Assembly (NCBI GenBank): GCA_028281495.1
Contig: JANQJU010000057.1
Coordinates: 62,001-126,000, forward strand
From: SAR324 cluster bacterium
Lineage (GTDB): Bacteria > SAR324 > NAC60-12
Length of the DNA stretch: 64,000 bases
Reading direction: 5' to 3'
The notes beneath the pieces were generated by a model. That model made no database searches. It was not told where the DNA came from and worked only from the letters and a program-made list of their open reading frames with translations. Each line of letters opens with the position of its first letter. Position 1 is the stretch's first letter. A program made the translations under genes and the position numbers. Of the stretch, positions 31,381 through 41,557 are shown in pieces.

Positions 31381-34300
31381 TTAGGTAGGAAACAGTTCTC
31401 CAAAACTACGCAACCCATCAAGGATGGAATTCATCGAGTTGGGAACTTTTGTAAGAACGAGTGTTTTTTCAGGTACAAAACGAATTGGAGTGCTAGGCTG
31501 CTGTAACCAACTGATCAGCTTTTCTGTATCCAAACGTTCCGTATGACCGATTTGTACCTGCAATTCACCTTGCCGGTGTTCGATAGCTGTCAACCCGTAA
31601 CGATATCCAAACAAACGTGCTTGGGTCGTTTTAAACAAGTTGAGAACCTGATCGGGGAGATGACCGAAGCGATTTTCAATGTTATCCCGGAGTTTCCAGA
31701 GTTCTTCTTCATTTTGTACTGCAGCTAATTTTTTATAGAGTGATAGCCGTTGATTGGTGTTTCGGATGTATTCTTCTGGAATGCCGGAATCGACGTTAAA
31801 CGATAGCTTGATATCTTCGATGAGGGGCATATCCACTTGCTCTTGCTGTAACTGTTTCACCGCCTTATCCACCATTTGAGTATACAGTTCCATCCCAACG
31901 CTAGCAATGTGTCCTGATTGTTCCGATCCTAATAGATTGCCTGCCCCTCGCAATTCTAGATCTCGCGACGCGATTTTGAATCCAACCCCTAAGTCGTTGA
32001 GTTCTTGCAGTACTTTCAGGCGCTCTTGTGCAATGTTAGAGAGGATTTTATCCGCCGGCACAAGCAAATATGCATAAGCCTGCACATTACTTCGCCCCAC
32101 TCTCCCTCTCAACTGATACAACTGAGCCAAACCAAATTGATAAGCATTATTGACTAAAATAGTATTGGCTTTTGGAATATCTAAGCCTGATTCGATGATT
32201 GTTGTGGAAACGAGAACTTCGTATTCAGCGTTGATAAAGTCCATCATAATACGTTCCAGCTCGTGCTCCCCCATCTGACCATGCGCTACTGCAATTTTTA
32301 CATTGGGAAGGATTTTCTTGAGATACCCTGCATACTCAAAAATCGTTTCCACTCGATTGTGTACAACAAAAACTTGCCCTCCCCGCCGAACTTCTCGGCT
32401 CACGGCTTCTTGGATAATGTGGTCATTCGACTTCAGAAATCGAGTACGAACGGCCAGACGGTCTGCCGGAGGCGTGTTGATCAGACTCAAATCACGAATT
32501 CCCATTAGCGACATGTGCAAAGTACGCGGGATCGGAGTAGCCGACAAAGTCAGCACATCTACTTGAGTCCGAAATCGTTTGATCTTCTCCTTATGGCGTA
32601 CTCCGAAGCGTTGTTCTTCATCTACAATCAAGATACCCAGATCTTTAAATTTAACATCGGCGGAAAGCAATCGATGCGTTCCAATTAAAATATCTGTCTC
32701 CCCATTTGCCACTTTTTTAACGATCTGGCGTTGTTCGCTTGGAGTCCGAAACCGGCTGATCACGTCGATATTCACAGGGATGCCTTCAAATCGACGTTTG
32801 AAAGATTCAGCATGTTGTTGGGCTAAAATGGTAGTAGGTACCAACATACAAACTTGTCGATTATCAATCACAGCTTTGAAGGCAGCCCGCATGGCAATTT
32901 CAGTTTTTCCAAACCCTACATCCCCACAAACGAGTCGATCCATCGGTGTTTCGGATTCCAGATCTTGCTTTACCTCATTGATCACAGCCAATTGGTCTTC
33001 TGTTTCTTCATAGGGAAACGCTAACTCAAATTCCATCATGAGTTGATTATCTGCAGAATACTTAAAACCTTTTTTAGCTTTGCGTGCTGCATAAATTTCA
33101 ACCAGTTCGTTGGCAATGTCTTCAACGGCCTTAGCAACCTTGCTCTTAGTCTTTTTCCAGGATTTTTCTCCCAATTTATTCAGTTTAGGTGGAGAACCAT
33201 CGGCATTGATATATTTTTGAACCAAATTGAATTTATCAACAGGAACATAAACTTTTTCGTTTCGTGCATACGTCAAAACCATGAAATCCGTACTCTGTTC
33301 ATGAACCGTAATCTTTTTCAAACCTTGATATTGACCAATCCCATAGTCCAAATGGACCACATAATCGCCTTCTTGCAAATCATCCAAACTGCCCATGAAC
33401 TGTTGTGCATGGGATTTCTGGACGCGGCGAGCACGAGCTTTCTCCCCAAAAATTTCTGCTTCCGTCAGGATGGTAAATGGAATTTTGCCCTGTTCATCCG
33501 CAATCCGAAAACCAGATGTCAATGATCCTACAAAAATCGGATGAGCGGACGATGATTTCTTCACTAACCATGACCACCAATCGTCTAACCTCTTGGTTTG
33601 GGGAGAAACGATCTCTGCTTGAATGCCAAAATCACTTAAAAGTTCACGGAAGTGATCGGCATGTGTTTGATTTTTGGCAGTGAATACAATATCGCCTCCT
33701 TCTTTCTTCCAATCTTTCACCCGATTGATCACACGCACTACGGAGGAATGAGGGTCATGATGGGCTTCCTTGCCCTCCATTCGTAAAGTATGATTATCGA
33801 GAAACGGGCAACTGTGGTGGGCGTAGATGTTCTGTTCCACTTTGGAAGATTCGAAGCAACTCACCTTCGTGTACTTATTAAAAGCGATGTCGATGTCTTG
33901 ATGACTAAGATAAAGCAACTCTGGGCTGAGTGCGAAGTTGCCTTGCTGGCGGCACAATTCATATTCCACAAAAACTTCATCATATACATTCCGAGCTTTT
34001 TCCTGAATCTTGCTCATTTCATCCAGGATCAACAGGGTTTTACGCCCACAGTAATCAAAGAGTGTTTGTGGCTTCTTATAGAACAACCCCAAGACCGATT
34101 CGATTCCTGGAAAGTGTGTGATGTCCTGCAAAGAAGCTTCCATCTGTTTATACAGATCTTGGCTCACTTGATTTTGATACGAAAGCATCGATTCCTGCGC
34201 ATGACTCACTGTGTCTGGATTTAACAAAACTTCCTGTGCAGGAAACATTTCTAACGACTGCATCACCGAGCCTTCGGAAAGCTGTGTCTGTACATCAAAG

Positions 34301-34890
34301 CCTTTAATACTGACCAAAGTATCGTTATTCCACTCCAAACGGACGGGAGCGCTGATGTTGATGGGAAATATATCGATCAATTCCTCGCGAACGCTATACT
34401 CTCCTTTTTCTTCCACCATATCAACTAAGGTGTACCCAGCTTCTTGGAGACGATGGATGAGTTTTTCTGGGGGATACTCTTCATTGCATTTCACAGTCAT
34501 GCAATTTTGTATAAACAGAGACTTTGGCATGACCTTTTGCATCAGCCCCAGAGGCGTTGTAATCAAGACTTTCACTCGTTTATCACAAAGGGCTTTCAGC
34601 GTTTCGAAACGCTGAGCAACGATCTCACGATGGGGTGAAAAGCTATCATAAGGCAGGGTATCCCAATGCGGAAAAAAATGGACTCCGTCTTTCCCCATGA
34701 AAAAAAAGATATCGTCTCGAAGACGTTCGGCTTGCTCAAAGGAATGAGTTACCATCATCACAGGTTTTCGACTCGCTTGCTGCAAATTCGCTGCAACCAA
34801 TGCTTTACTAGAACCTCGGAGGCCGTGGAGATAAAAATCTTGTTTGCTGTCGAGCAGTCTTGGTAAGACCGAGTTTAATAAGTCACGCAT
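31381..34890 (-). CDS. mfd: Transcription-repair coupling factor Mfd
   Basis: An 1169-residue superfamily 2 translocase that displaces RNA polymerase stalled at DNA lesions and recruits UvrA. The N-terminal UvrB-like module (HFFPHWDTLPYDSFSPHREIVAQR) is followed by the RNA-polymerase-interacting domain (LQEGDYVVHLDYGIGQYQGL). The motor has Walker A CGDVGFGKTEIAMRAA, DEEQRFGVRHKEKIK, LSATPIPRTLHMS and QLRGRVGRS, and the C-terminal TRCF domain is present. Length is normal for the family. A start at ATG 34890 has no clear Shine-Dalgarno site. Divergent from ppk across a 300-bp gap. Confidence 0.95.
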   Translation of the reverse strand: MRDLLNSVLPRLLDSKQDFYLHGLRGSSKALVAANLQQASRKPVMMVTHSFEQAERLRDDIFFFMGKDGVHFFPHWDTLPYDSFSPHREIVAQRFETLKALCDKRVKVLITTPLGLMQKVMPKSLFIQNCMTVKCNEEYPPEKLIHRLQEAGYTLVDMVEEKGEYSVREELIDIFPINISAPVRLEWNNDTLVSIKGFDVQTQLSEGSVMQSLEMFPAQEVLLNPDTVSHAQESMLSYQNQVSQDLYKQMEASLQDITHFPGIESVLGLFYKKPQTLFDYCGRKTLLILDEMSKIQEKARNVYDEVFVEYELCRQQGNFALSPELLYLSHQDIDIAFNKYTKVSCFESSKVEQNIYAHHSCPFLDNHTLRMEGKEAHHDPHSSVVRVINRVKDWKKEGGDIVFTAKNQTHADHFRELLSDFGIQAEIVSPQTKRLDDWWSWLVKKSSSAHPIFVGSLTSGFRIADEQGKIPFTILTEAEIFGEKARARRVQKSHAQQFMGSLDDLQEGDYVVHLDYGIGQYQGLKKITVHEQSTDFMVLTYARNEKVYVPVDKFNLVQKYINADGSPPKLNKLGEKSWKKTKSKVAKAVEDIANELVEIYAARKAKKGFKYSADNQLMMEFELAFPYEETEDQLAVINEVKQDLESETPMDRLVCGDVGFGKTEIAMRAAFKAVIDNRQVCMLVPTTILAQQHAESFKRRFEGIPVNIDVISRFRTPSEQRQIVKKVANGETDILIGTHRLLSADVKFKDLGILIVDEEQRFGVRHKEKIKRFRTQVDVLTLSATPIPRTLHMSLMGIRDLSLINTPPADRLAVRTRFLKSNDHIIQEAVSREVRRGGQVFVVHNRVETIFEYAGYLKKILPNVKIAVAHGQMGEHELERIMMDFINAEYEVLVSTTIIESGLDIPKANTILVNNAYQFGLAQLYQLRGRVGRSNVQAYAYLLVPADKILSNIAQERLKVLQELNDLGVGFKIASRDLELRGAGNLLGSEQSGHIASVGMELYTQMVDKAVKQLQQEQVDMPLIEDIKLSFNVDSGIPEEYIRNTNQRLSLYKKLAAVQNEEELWKLRDNIENRFGHLPDQVLNLFKTTQARLFGYRYGLTAIEHRQGELQVQIGHTERLDTEKLISWLQQPSTPIRFVPEKTLVLTKVPNSMNSILDGLRSFGELFPT

Positions 34891-35193
34891 ACTTCAAGTA
34901 TAGGTTCGGGATAGATGAGTAGGTTATTTGTTGAGATGGGGTGTGTGGTGTTGAGATAGCTCACTGACCATCTTCTGGTGGAACCGAGAAGGTGATTTGG
35001 CACAAATGCGGTCAAGGAAAATCTTGGAAAATACATTGCTCTTTCCAAAAAAACAATACCTCAACCAAATTTGCAAAGTGCTTAAGAAACTCTAATATTT
35101 TGATAGTATATAGAGGGCTCCAGCGCTTTGAATCACAGAAAGTCTTTCATCTAAAGCGTAATATGATTTCAGAAAACAAACGAAGGAGACTCT
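34891..35193. other. Divergent intergenic region between mfd and ppk
   Basis: No gene and no strong repeat. It must hold the promoters of both genes; no promoter stands out clearly. The ppk ribosome-binding site AAGGAG lies at its right end. Confidence 0.5.
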
Positions 35194-37431
35194 ATGACAA
35201 CATCCAAAAAAAGTACAAATTCCAACCGAAAAACCAAAACTATCTTAACCGGAAGAACCAAACCAAAGAAAAAAGCAACTCCTTCACTTGTTCCAGAGGA
35301 GCATTCCGATTTGCTACCTGACCATAATTGGGATCAGTGCGATCCTAACGATTTAACACATCCTTCTTTATACATCAACCGAGAATTGAGTTGGTGCCAA
35401 TTCAATCAACGAGTCTTGGATCAAGCCTATCGTAACAGCCACCCACTCTTAGAGCGGGTTAAATTTTTAGCAATCGTTGGCTCCAACCTGGATGAATTTT
35501 TCATGATCCGAGTAGCAACTATTCTGAAGAAGCTCCGGGCAGGTTTGGAAAATATCACGCCAGACGGACTCACTACTACCCAACAATTTTGGGCTATCCG
35601 TGAACGAGTGCAACAAATGCTCGATGATCAGACCCATTGCTGGACTCAAATTTTACGACCAGAATTAGCCAAAGAATCAATTCATTTTATCGAACTAGCC
35701 GACTATACCCAGGAAATCAAAGAATATCTTGCACATCATTTCAAAAAAGAAATTTACCCGACTCTAACACCATTGGCCTTTGACCCGGGGCACCCATTTC
35801 CTCACATTTCCAACCTCAGCTTAAATCTTGCCGTTGTGGTTCATCACAATGAGCAGGTTAAATTTGCCCGAGTCAAAATTCCTTCGTTGCTCCCTCGTTT
35901 CATTCGCATTCCAGAAGATATCAATCCACATCAAAAAGGGGACGCTTTTGTATTTTTAGAAGATGTCATCAGAGCAAACATCCAAGAATTATTTCCAGGT
36001 ACCCACATCGAAGAATGCTATCTATTTCGAGTGACTCGCGACACCGATATTGTGATTCAAGAAGATGAAGCAGACGATCTCCTAGAATCGATTGACCGCA
36101 GCCTCAAACAAATTCGCTATGGAGCAGTCTCCCTACTACAAGTGGAGTCCAGTATGCCCAAACGCATCTTGGATATTTTAGCCGAAAACTTCCAAGTGTT
36201 TGAAGCGGTAATTACTTCAACTAACGACCGGATGGGATTTAGCCAATGGATGTCTTTGATGAAATTGCACCGACCTCAGTTGAAAGACTCACTATTCAGC
36301 CCACCCTCTCTGTTCACTTACGAAGAAGAGCCAGAAACCATTTTTGATCGCATTAAGTACCAAGACCAGTTTGTTCACCATCCCTACGAATCTTTCACCT
36401 CATTAGAAGCCTTTATCAAAGCGGCAGTAGATGATCCCGATGTTGTAGCAATCAAAATGACCTTGTATCGCATCGGTTCCAATTCACCCATTGTCGATCA
36501 TTTGATTCAAGCGACTGAAAACGGAAAACAAGTGGCTGTATTAGTCGAGTTGAAGGCAAGGTTCGATGAAAAAAGCAATATTGTTTGGGCCAAACGAATG
36601 GAATCTGTCGGAGTTCATGTTGTGTATGGGCTTCTGAACTTGAAGACCCACTGCAAGTTATGTTTAGTGGTTCGGAAGGAAACAGATGGCATCCGTCGCT
36701 ATGTCCACATTGGAACGGGGAATTACAACCGGGCCAATTCTCGTATCTATACTGACGTGGGGGTGTTCACTGCAAACGAAGAGGTGACTGAAGATGTTTC
36801 GCAAGTCTTCAATTATTTAACAGGCTATTCGAACAAAAGATCATACAATCATTTGCTGGTAGCTCCAGTGAGTTTACGATCCGGTCTTGTCGAATTGATT
36901 GAACGTGAAGCTCAGCATGCTAAAGCTGGTCGACCTTCCAGGGTTATTATCAAAAACAACGCCATAACGCATCCAATTATGATTCAAGCTCTCTACCGAG
37001 CGTCGCAGGCCAATGTAAAAATAGACCTCATTGTACGAGGGATTTGTTGCCTCCGCCCTGGAATTCCAGGTATTAGTGAAAACATCCGTGTGTATTCTGT
37101 AGTCGGACGATTTTTAGAACACTCTCGTATTTACTACTTTGAGAATGGGGGAGAACCAGAAATCTACATCGGTAGTGCTGACTTTATGGAACGAAATTTA
37201 GATCGCCGAGTGGAAGTGATCTCTCCTCTGTTGGACCCACGAATTCGTAACTACTGCAAAACCCATATTTTGGACGTTATGCTAGAAGACAATCAACAAT
37301 CGAGCGAACTGCAAACGGATGGATCCTATACTACAATTGAACGCCCGAAGGGAGGACGCACTGTGAACACTCAGAAATATCTCCTAAATTGGCATACTTC
37401 CAAGCGAAATTCCGACACCTTAACCCACTGA
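35194..37431 (+). CDS. ppk1: Polyphosphate kinase PPK1
   Basis: A 745-residue PPK1, which makes inorganic polyphosphate from ATP at the membrane. The family N-terminus YINRELSWCQFNQRVLDQA begins at residue 60, then SNLDEFFMIRV. The phosphorylated histidine is His486 (LKTHCKLCLVVR) and the second catalytic His is His643 (FLEHSRIYYFENGG). HIGTGNYN and SADFMERNLDRRVE are intact. The first ~45 residues are a Lys/Thr-rich basic extension (many Lys from 5 to 27), longer than usual. AAGGAG precedes the ATG. Confidence 0.95.
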   Translation: MTTSKKSTNSNRKTKTILTGRTKPKKKATPSLVPEEHSDLLPDHNWDQCDPNDLTHPSLYINRELSWCQFNQRVLDQAYRNSHPLLERVKFLAIVGSNLDEFFMIRVATILKKLRAGLENITPDGLTTTQQFWAIRERVQQMLDDQTHCWTQILRPELAKESIHFIELADYTQEIKEYLAHHFKKEIYPTLTPLAFDPGHPFPHISNLSLNLAVVVHHNEQVKFARVKIPSLLPRFIRIPEDINPHQKGDAFVFLEDVIRANIQELFPGTHIEECYLFRVTRDTDIVIQEDEADDLLESIDRSLKQIRYGAVSLLQVESSMPKRILDILAENFQVFEAVITSTNDRMGFSQWMSLMKLHRPQLKDSLFSPPSLFTYEEEPETIFDRIKYQDQFVHHPYESFTSLEAFIKAAVDDPDVVAIKMTLYRIGSNSPIVDHLIQATENGKQVAVLVELKARFDEKSNIVWAKRMESVGVHVVYGLLNLKTHCKLCLVVRKETDGIRRYVHIGTGNYNRANSRIYTDVGVFTANEEVTEDVSQVFNYLTGYSNKRSYNHLLVAPVSLRSGLVELIEREAQHAKAGRPSRVIIKNNAITHPIMIQALYRASQANVKIDLIVRGICCLRPGIPGISENIRVYSVVGRFLEHSRIYYFENGGEPEIYIGSADFMERNLDRRVEVISPLLDPRIRNYCKTHILDVMLEDNQQSSELQTDGSYTTIERPKGGRTVNTQKYLLNWHTSKRNSDTLTH

Positions 37432-37534
37432 GTTTTCTATTGACCTTTCAAGGGGCTTTGGTTTAGTTAAATTTTGATGAACGGTTCTCAAAAAGCCCCC
37501 AAGCGCCCAAACTCAACTTGCGATGGAGTCAGCT

Positions 37535-38158
37535 ATGGATTCAGATTTTCTCTTGCGCCGCATCCACAGTTTAACCGGGATCATTCCTGTTGGTCTCTTC
37601 CTCGTTTATCACCTCTACATTCAACTTTACCTCCATTCCGGTGCCGAAGCCTACAACGGGGTTGTGAACAGTTACTATGATGGTCCGTTAGCTTTAGTAC
37701 TTCTAATCGTCTTCGTATACATTCCTTTATTCTTTCATTCATTTTATGGAGTAAAGTTAAGTATCGAAGCTCAAATTCAACCAGAATACACTTTTTTTTC
37801 GCACTTATTGTATTGGTTACAACGGCTCAGTGGGGTGGGCATTTTCTTATTCATCTTCGCCCACATTTGGAACACACAAATCAAACCTCTTGCTGACGGG
37901 ACTTGGGGCACCCACTTTGAACATTTGCATGAAGGATTTCATGATCCGACATTTGGACTTGTCACCATTTCAGTCTATGTGTTCGGTATATTGGGAGCCA
38001 CGTTCCATCTCGCCAATGGAATCAATACCTTTTGCATTACTTGGGGAATTGCAACAACGCCGAAGTCTCAAGCACGGATTCGAGCGGTGAGTATTGTCAC
38101 GTTTATTCTATTGACGGTGATGGCATTTTATTCCATTTCAGCAGTTTTGATTTCCTAA
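37535..38158 (+). CDS. sdhC: Succinate dehydrogenase/fumarate reductase cytochrome b558 subunit
   Basis: A ~207-residue membrane anchor of the b558 family with five hydrophobic helices, carrying two haems b. Probable haem-ligand histidines include those in RRIHSLTG, HLYIQLYLH, FHSFYG, FAHIWNT and GATFHLANGI. It passes electrons between succinate and quinone, or the reverse. An ATG at 37523 is possible, but GGAG within it sits 6 bases before the ATG at 37535, giving MDSDFLLRRIHSLTG, the usual family start. First gene of sdhCAB. A GGGGCTTT...AAAGCCCC long-loop pair lies upstream (37452-37499). Confidence 0.9.
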   Translation: MDSDFLLRRIHSLTGIIPVGLFLVYHLYIQLYLHSGAEAYNGVVNSYYDGPLALVLLIVFVYIPLFFHSFYGVKLSIEAQIQPEYTFFSHLLYWLQRLSGVGIFLFIFAHIWNTQIKPLADGTWGTHFEHLHEGFHDPTFGLVTISVYVFGILGATFHLANGINTFCITWGIATTPKSQARIRAVSIVTFILLTVMAFYSISAVLIS

Positions 38159-38179
38159 TTTAAGGACGGAGGTAAGATC

Positions 38180-40114
38180 ATGGCAAAGCAAAAAGTTATA
38201 GTAGTAGGTGGTGGCTTAGCAGGGTTGGCTGCTACTATGAAGATAGCAGAGCAAGGGATGCCCGTCTTACTTGTGTCCTTTCTACCTGTGAAACGCTCTC
38301 ATTCTGTATGTGCTCAGGGCGGGATCAATGGGGCTGTCAATATTAAAGGTGAAGGTGATTCGCCTGAAATCCATTTCTATGACACTGTGAAGGGCGGTGA
38401 CTTCTTGGCTCACCAGCCCTTGTGTAAAGACATGTGTTATCATGGTCCTTTTGTGATCAACTTGATGGATCGTTTGGGAGTGCCTTTCAATCGTACCCCT
38501 GAAGGCAACCTAGATTTTCGACGATTTGGCGGCACTTTGCATCATCGAACTGCCTTTGCTGGTGCCACGACAGGGCAACAATTGCTTTATGCCTTAGATG
38601 AGCAGGTCCGGCGCTTTGAAGTAGATGGCTTGGTTGAAAAGATGGAATGGCATGAATACCTGGGCGCTGTTTTAGACGATTCGGGACGTTGCGTGGGTGC
38701 TGTGATTCATAATTTACGAGGGGGTGAAATCTATTCAGTCGAAGGCGATGCTGTAATCCTCGCAACCGGAGGCCCTGGTCTGGTCTACGGTCGTTCTACC
38801 AACTCCGCAGTCTGTACAGGAACGGCAACCACTTCGGCATATCTCCAAGGTGCAAAATACGGAAACGGCGAATTCATCCAAATCCATCCATCTGCGATTC
38901 CAGGCCAGGACAAACTTAGGCTCATGAGCGAGTCTGCTCGTGGCGAAGGTGGACGTGTTTGGGTTCCTCGTAAAAAAGGAGATGATCGTCCCCCTAGAAA
39001 AATTCCAGAAGCAGAGCGCTATTACTTCTTGGAAGAACGGTACCCTCGTTTTGGTAATCTGGTTCCACGAGATGTTGGTGCCCGCGAAATTTATGATGTT
39101 TGTGTCAACGGAGGCTTAGGCATTCGAGGAGAAAATAAAGTTTACTTGGACTTAACACATCACTCTCGCGAGTTTTTAGATCGTCGTCTAGGTGGGATTC
39201 TGGAAATCTATGAAAAATTCACAGGGGTCGATCCACGCGAAGAGCCCATGGAAATCTTTCCTGCTGTGCATTATTCAATGGGTGGCATTTGGACCGATTA
39301 CACCCGAACTGCTGACGGATTCATTGATCACGATTCACCTCGCAATCAAATGACCTCAATTGAAGGACTTTATGCTGCTGGAGAAGCAGACTATCAATAT
39401 CATGGAGGGAATCGTCTGGGAGCCAACTCGCTGCTTAGTTGCATTTATACCGGCCTGATGATGGGACCAGGGGTAATCAACTATGTAAAAAATGTTCCAC
39501 AAGCTGCTGCTGACATGGATCGCTCGATTTTTGAGAAAGCAACAAAGCAGTGGGAAGAACGCTTTGAGCAAATCAAGCGGATGAACGGCCCTGAAAACCC
39601 GTATGCTTTGCATGCAGAATTGGGAGAGTTGATGATTTCTAATGTGTTGATTGTGCGTGAGAATGAAAAATTGGAAAAAACGTTGGATGCAATTGAAGAA
39701 ATTGAGACACGCTGGAAAAATGTGGTTTGCTTGGATACTCAAAAGTGGACCAATCCCGTACCAAGTTATATCAATCAGCTCTACAATATGATTCAACTTT
39801 CTAAAATCATTGCCAAAGGAGCCTTACTTCGTGATGAGTTCCGAGGTGCACATTACAAACCCAAATTCGATCTGAAACAACCTTCCGACTTCAAGCCAGA
39901 TTTCTATTTGGATTATGTCGAACAGAAAGAACAAGGATCGTTGAATGAAGAGAACTTCAAACCAGAACATTTGGAATATATGAAGCGTTTTGAAGCCAAT
40001 AATGAAAAATGGTTAAAAAGTACCATTGCGGTGAATCGCAACGGAGAACCAGAAATTTCTTATGAAGATGTGGACACTTCGTTGATCAAACCACGTCCTC
40101 GCAAATATGACTAA
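38180..40114 (+). CDS. sdhA: Succinate dehydrogenase/fumarate reductase flavoprotein subunit
   Basis: A 644-residue flavoprotein. The FAD-binding motif VVGGGLAGLAATMKIAEQG is at 7-25, and HSVCAQGGINGAVN is near the covalent FAD site. Catalytic-site segments are EFIQIHPSAIPG, DYQYHGGNRLGANSLLSCIYTG and VHYSMGGIWTDY. Long for the family but usual for the b558 type of deltaproteobacteria, Bacteroidetes and Bacillus. The enzyme could work as dehydrogenase or fumarate reductase; the sequence does not decide. ACGGAGGT precedes the ATG, 21 bp after sdhC. Confidence 0.94.
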   Translation: MAKQKVIVVGGGLAGLAATMKIAEQGMPVLLVSFLPVKRSHSVCAQGGINGAVNIKGEGDSPEIHFYDTVKGGDFLAHQPLCKDMCYHGPFVINLMDRLGVPFNRTPEGNLDFRRFGGTLHHRTAFAGATTGQQLLYALDEQVRRFEVDGLVEKMEWHEYLGAVLDDSGRCVGAVIHNLRGGEIYSVEGDAVILATGGPGLVYGRSTNSAVCTGTATTSAYLQGAKYGNGEFIQIHPSAIPGQDKLRLMSESARGEGGRVWVPRKKGDDRPPRKIPEAERYYFLEERYPRFGNLVPRDVGAREIYDVCVNGGLGIRGENKVYLDLTHHSREFLDRRLGGILEIYEKFTGVDPREEPMEIFPAVHYSMGGIWTDYTRTADGFIDHDSPRNQMTSIEGLYAAGEADYQYHGGNRLGANSLLSCIYTGLMMGPGVINYVKNVPQAAADMDRSIFEKATKQWEERFEQIKRMNGPENPYALHAELGELMISNVLIVRENEKLEKTLDAIEEIETRWKNVVCLDTQKWTNPVPSYINQLYNMIQLSKIIAKGALLRDEFRGAHYKPKFDLKQPSDFKPDFYLDYVEQKEQGSLNEENFKPEHLEYMKRFEANNEKWLKSTIAVNRNGEPEISYEDVDTSLIKPRPRKYD

Positions 40115-40127
40115 TTAGGAGGAACTT

Positions 40128-40880
40128 ATGGCCGATAAAACCATTACCATTCAAGTTCAGCGTCAAGATGACCGCGATAGCCGATCTTATTGGCAAACTT
40201 TTGTCATCCCTCATAAGCCCAATGCTAATGTCATTTCTTGCTTGATGGACATTCAAAAAGATCCAGTGACTCAAGAAGGACAAAAAGTAACTCCAGTCGT
40301 GTGGGAATGTAATTGTTTGGAGGAAGTGTGTGGAGCTTGCACGATGGTAATCAATGGTCGAGTGCGTCAATCATGCAGTGCCTTGATCGATAGATTGGAG
40401 CAGCCGATCCGATTGGAACCAATGAGCAAATTTCCAGTGGTTCGAGATTTAATGGTAGATCGCTCCCGCATGTTTGAGAATCTGAAAAAAGTCAAAGCAT
40501 GGGTACCTGCGGATGGCTATCACGATCTTGGACCAGGCGATAAGATTTATGAAAAACAGCAACAAATCGCTTACAAACTTTCGGAATGCATGACCTGTGG
40601 TTGCTGCTTGGAAGCATGCCCCCAATTTTCTTCTGAAAATGATTTTTTGGGTGCGGCCGCTCTTAGCCAAGCAAGGCTTTTTAACATGCATCCAGCCGGC
40701 AAAGGACTGAAGAATGAGCGATTACAAACAATCATGAGTAAAGGTGGATTAGGCGATTGTGGCAATGCTCAAAACTGTGTCGAGGTTTGTCCAAAATCGA
40801 TACCATTGACTGAGTCCATTGCAGATATTGGGAAACAAGTTACCTTTCAATTTTTTAAAAATATTTTCCGTGCTGCCTAG
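40128..40880 (+). CDS. sdhB: Succinate dehydrogenase/fumarate reductase iron-sulfur subunit
   Basis: A 250-residue protein with three clusters: a [2Fe-2S] site (WECNCLEEVCGACTMVINGRVRQSC), a [4Fe-4S] site (CMTCGCCLEACPQ) and a 3Fe-4S site (CGNAQNCVEVCPKSIPLTESI). It carries electrons from the flavoprotein to the cytochrome b subunit. All ligand cysteines are present. AGGAGG stands before the ATG, 13 bp after sdhA. A terminator-like hairpin follows at 40915-40940. Confidence 0.94.
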   Translation: MADKTITIQVQRQDDRDSRSYWQTFVIPHKPNANVISCLMDIQKDPVTQEGQKVTPVVWECNCLEEVCGACTMVINGRVRQSCSALIDRLEQPIRLEPMSKFPVVRDLMVDRSRMFENLKKVKAWVPADGYHDLGPGDKIYEKQQQIAYKLSECMTCGCCLEACPQFSSENDFLGAAALSQARLFNMHPAGKGLKNERLQTIMSKGGLGDCGNAQNCVEVCPKSIPLTESIADIGKQVTFQFFKNIFRAA

Positions 40881-40914
40881 AGTCTCTGTCCCGTTTTTGC
40901 TCGTTCCGATTTAG

Positions 40915-40940
40915 CGACTCTTCTTTTTTTAGAGGAGTCG
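40915..40940 (+). terminator. Probable terminator of sdhCAB
   Basis: CGACTCTTCT pairs with AGAGGAGTCG (one G-U) around a T-rich loop of 6 bases, followed by TCTCTTCTTT. It lies 34 bases past the sdhB stop. The 3' tail is T-rich but broken by C, so a moderate call. Confidence 0.6.
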
Positions 40941-41086
40941 TCTCTTCTTTAAAAACCTCCAATATTCCTCACTTTTCAGTACTCTGAATGCTACAGTCCT
41001 TCCAGAGCATCTTCTTGAGATTCTCCCTGTGAAACGTTATAGTATCCCACATCAATTGAGTCGATGAGCAAGAGAAGGGAGCGGTT

Positions 41087-41503
41087 ATGTCCGAGCAGAA
41101 TCATCAGGAAATTCCATTTTCTGCTTTTTCATTAACGGTTGGTACGATTGTAGGCATCCTAAGTCGGCTGCTGAATTTGATTATTGCTATCGGGGTGGTT
41201 TCTGGTACGGTCTGGGTCATGCGCCAATTCGTTCCGTTTTCGCTCTTTGAAGCGGCTGCGATCAGTATCGGTTTATGGGTGATGGTAATTCTCAGTGCCA
41301 TCTATGGCAAAGTGGAAAACATTCGAAACTTGATCGATCGTGATGAATGGGATGACTATGACTTTTACGATGACGAAGAATATGCTTATCCCAATGAGCC
41401 AATTACCGAAAAAAGTGAGTTTCCTCCCGACCCCAAGCGAGGCAATGTCATTTCTTTGGAACAACGCATCTCATCGAAAAAGCCAGAAAAACATACAGAC
41501 TAG
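41087..41503 (+). CDS. Two-TM protein with acidic tail, unknown function
   Basis: A 138-residue protein. Two hydrophobic helices at about 13-42 and 52-72 are followed by a strongly acidic stretch (DRDEWDDYDFYDDEEY, about 84-99) and a Pro/Lys-rich tail. GGGAGCGG precedes the ATG. It stands alone between sdhCAB and glyQ (54-bp gap to glyQ). No family recognised; the intact frame, good ribosome-binding site and normal codon use make it a real gene. Confidence 0.65.
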   Translation: MSEQNHQEIPFSAFSLTVGTIVGILSRLLNLIIAIGVVSGTVWVMRQFVPFSLFEAAAISIGLWVMVILSAIYGKVENIRNLIDRDEWDDYDFYDDEEYAYPNEPITEKSEFPPDPKRGNVISLEQRISSKKPEKHTD

Positions 41504-41557
41504 ACGTTAGGCCCACCCATTGTATTTACCTCTACATTTCCTCCCAATCAATCAACT

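Noticed and set aside
37452..37499. GGGGCTTT/AAAGCCCC pair before sdhC as an attenuator
   Set aside because: The loop is over 30 bases, there is no T-tract and no leader peptide, so the pairing is not convincing.
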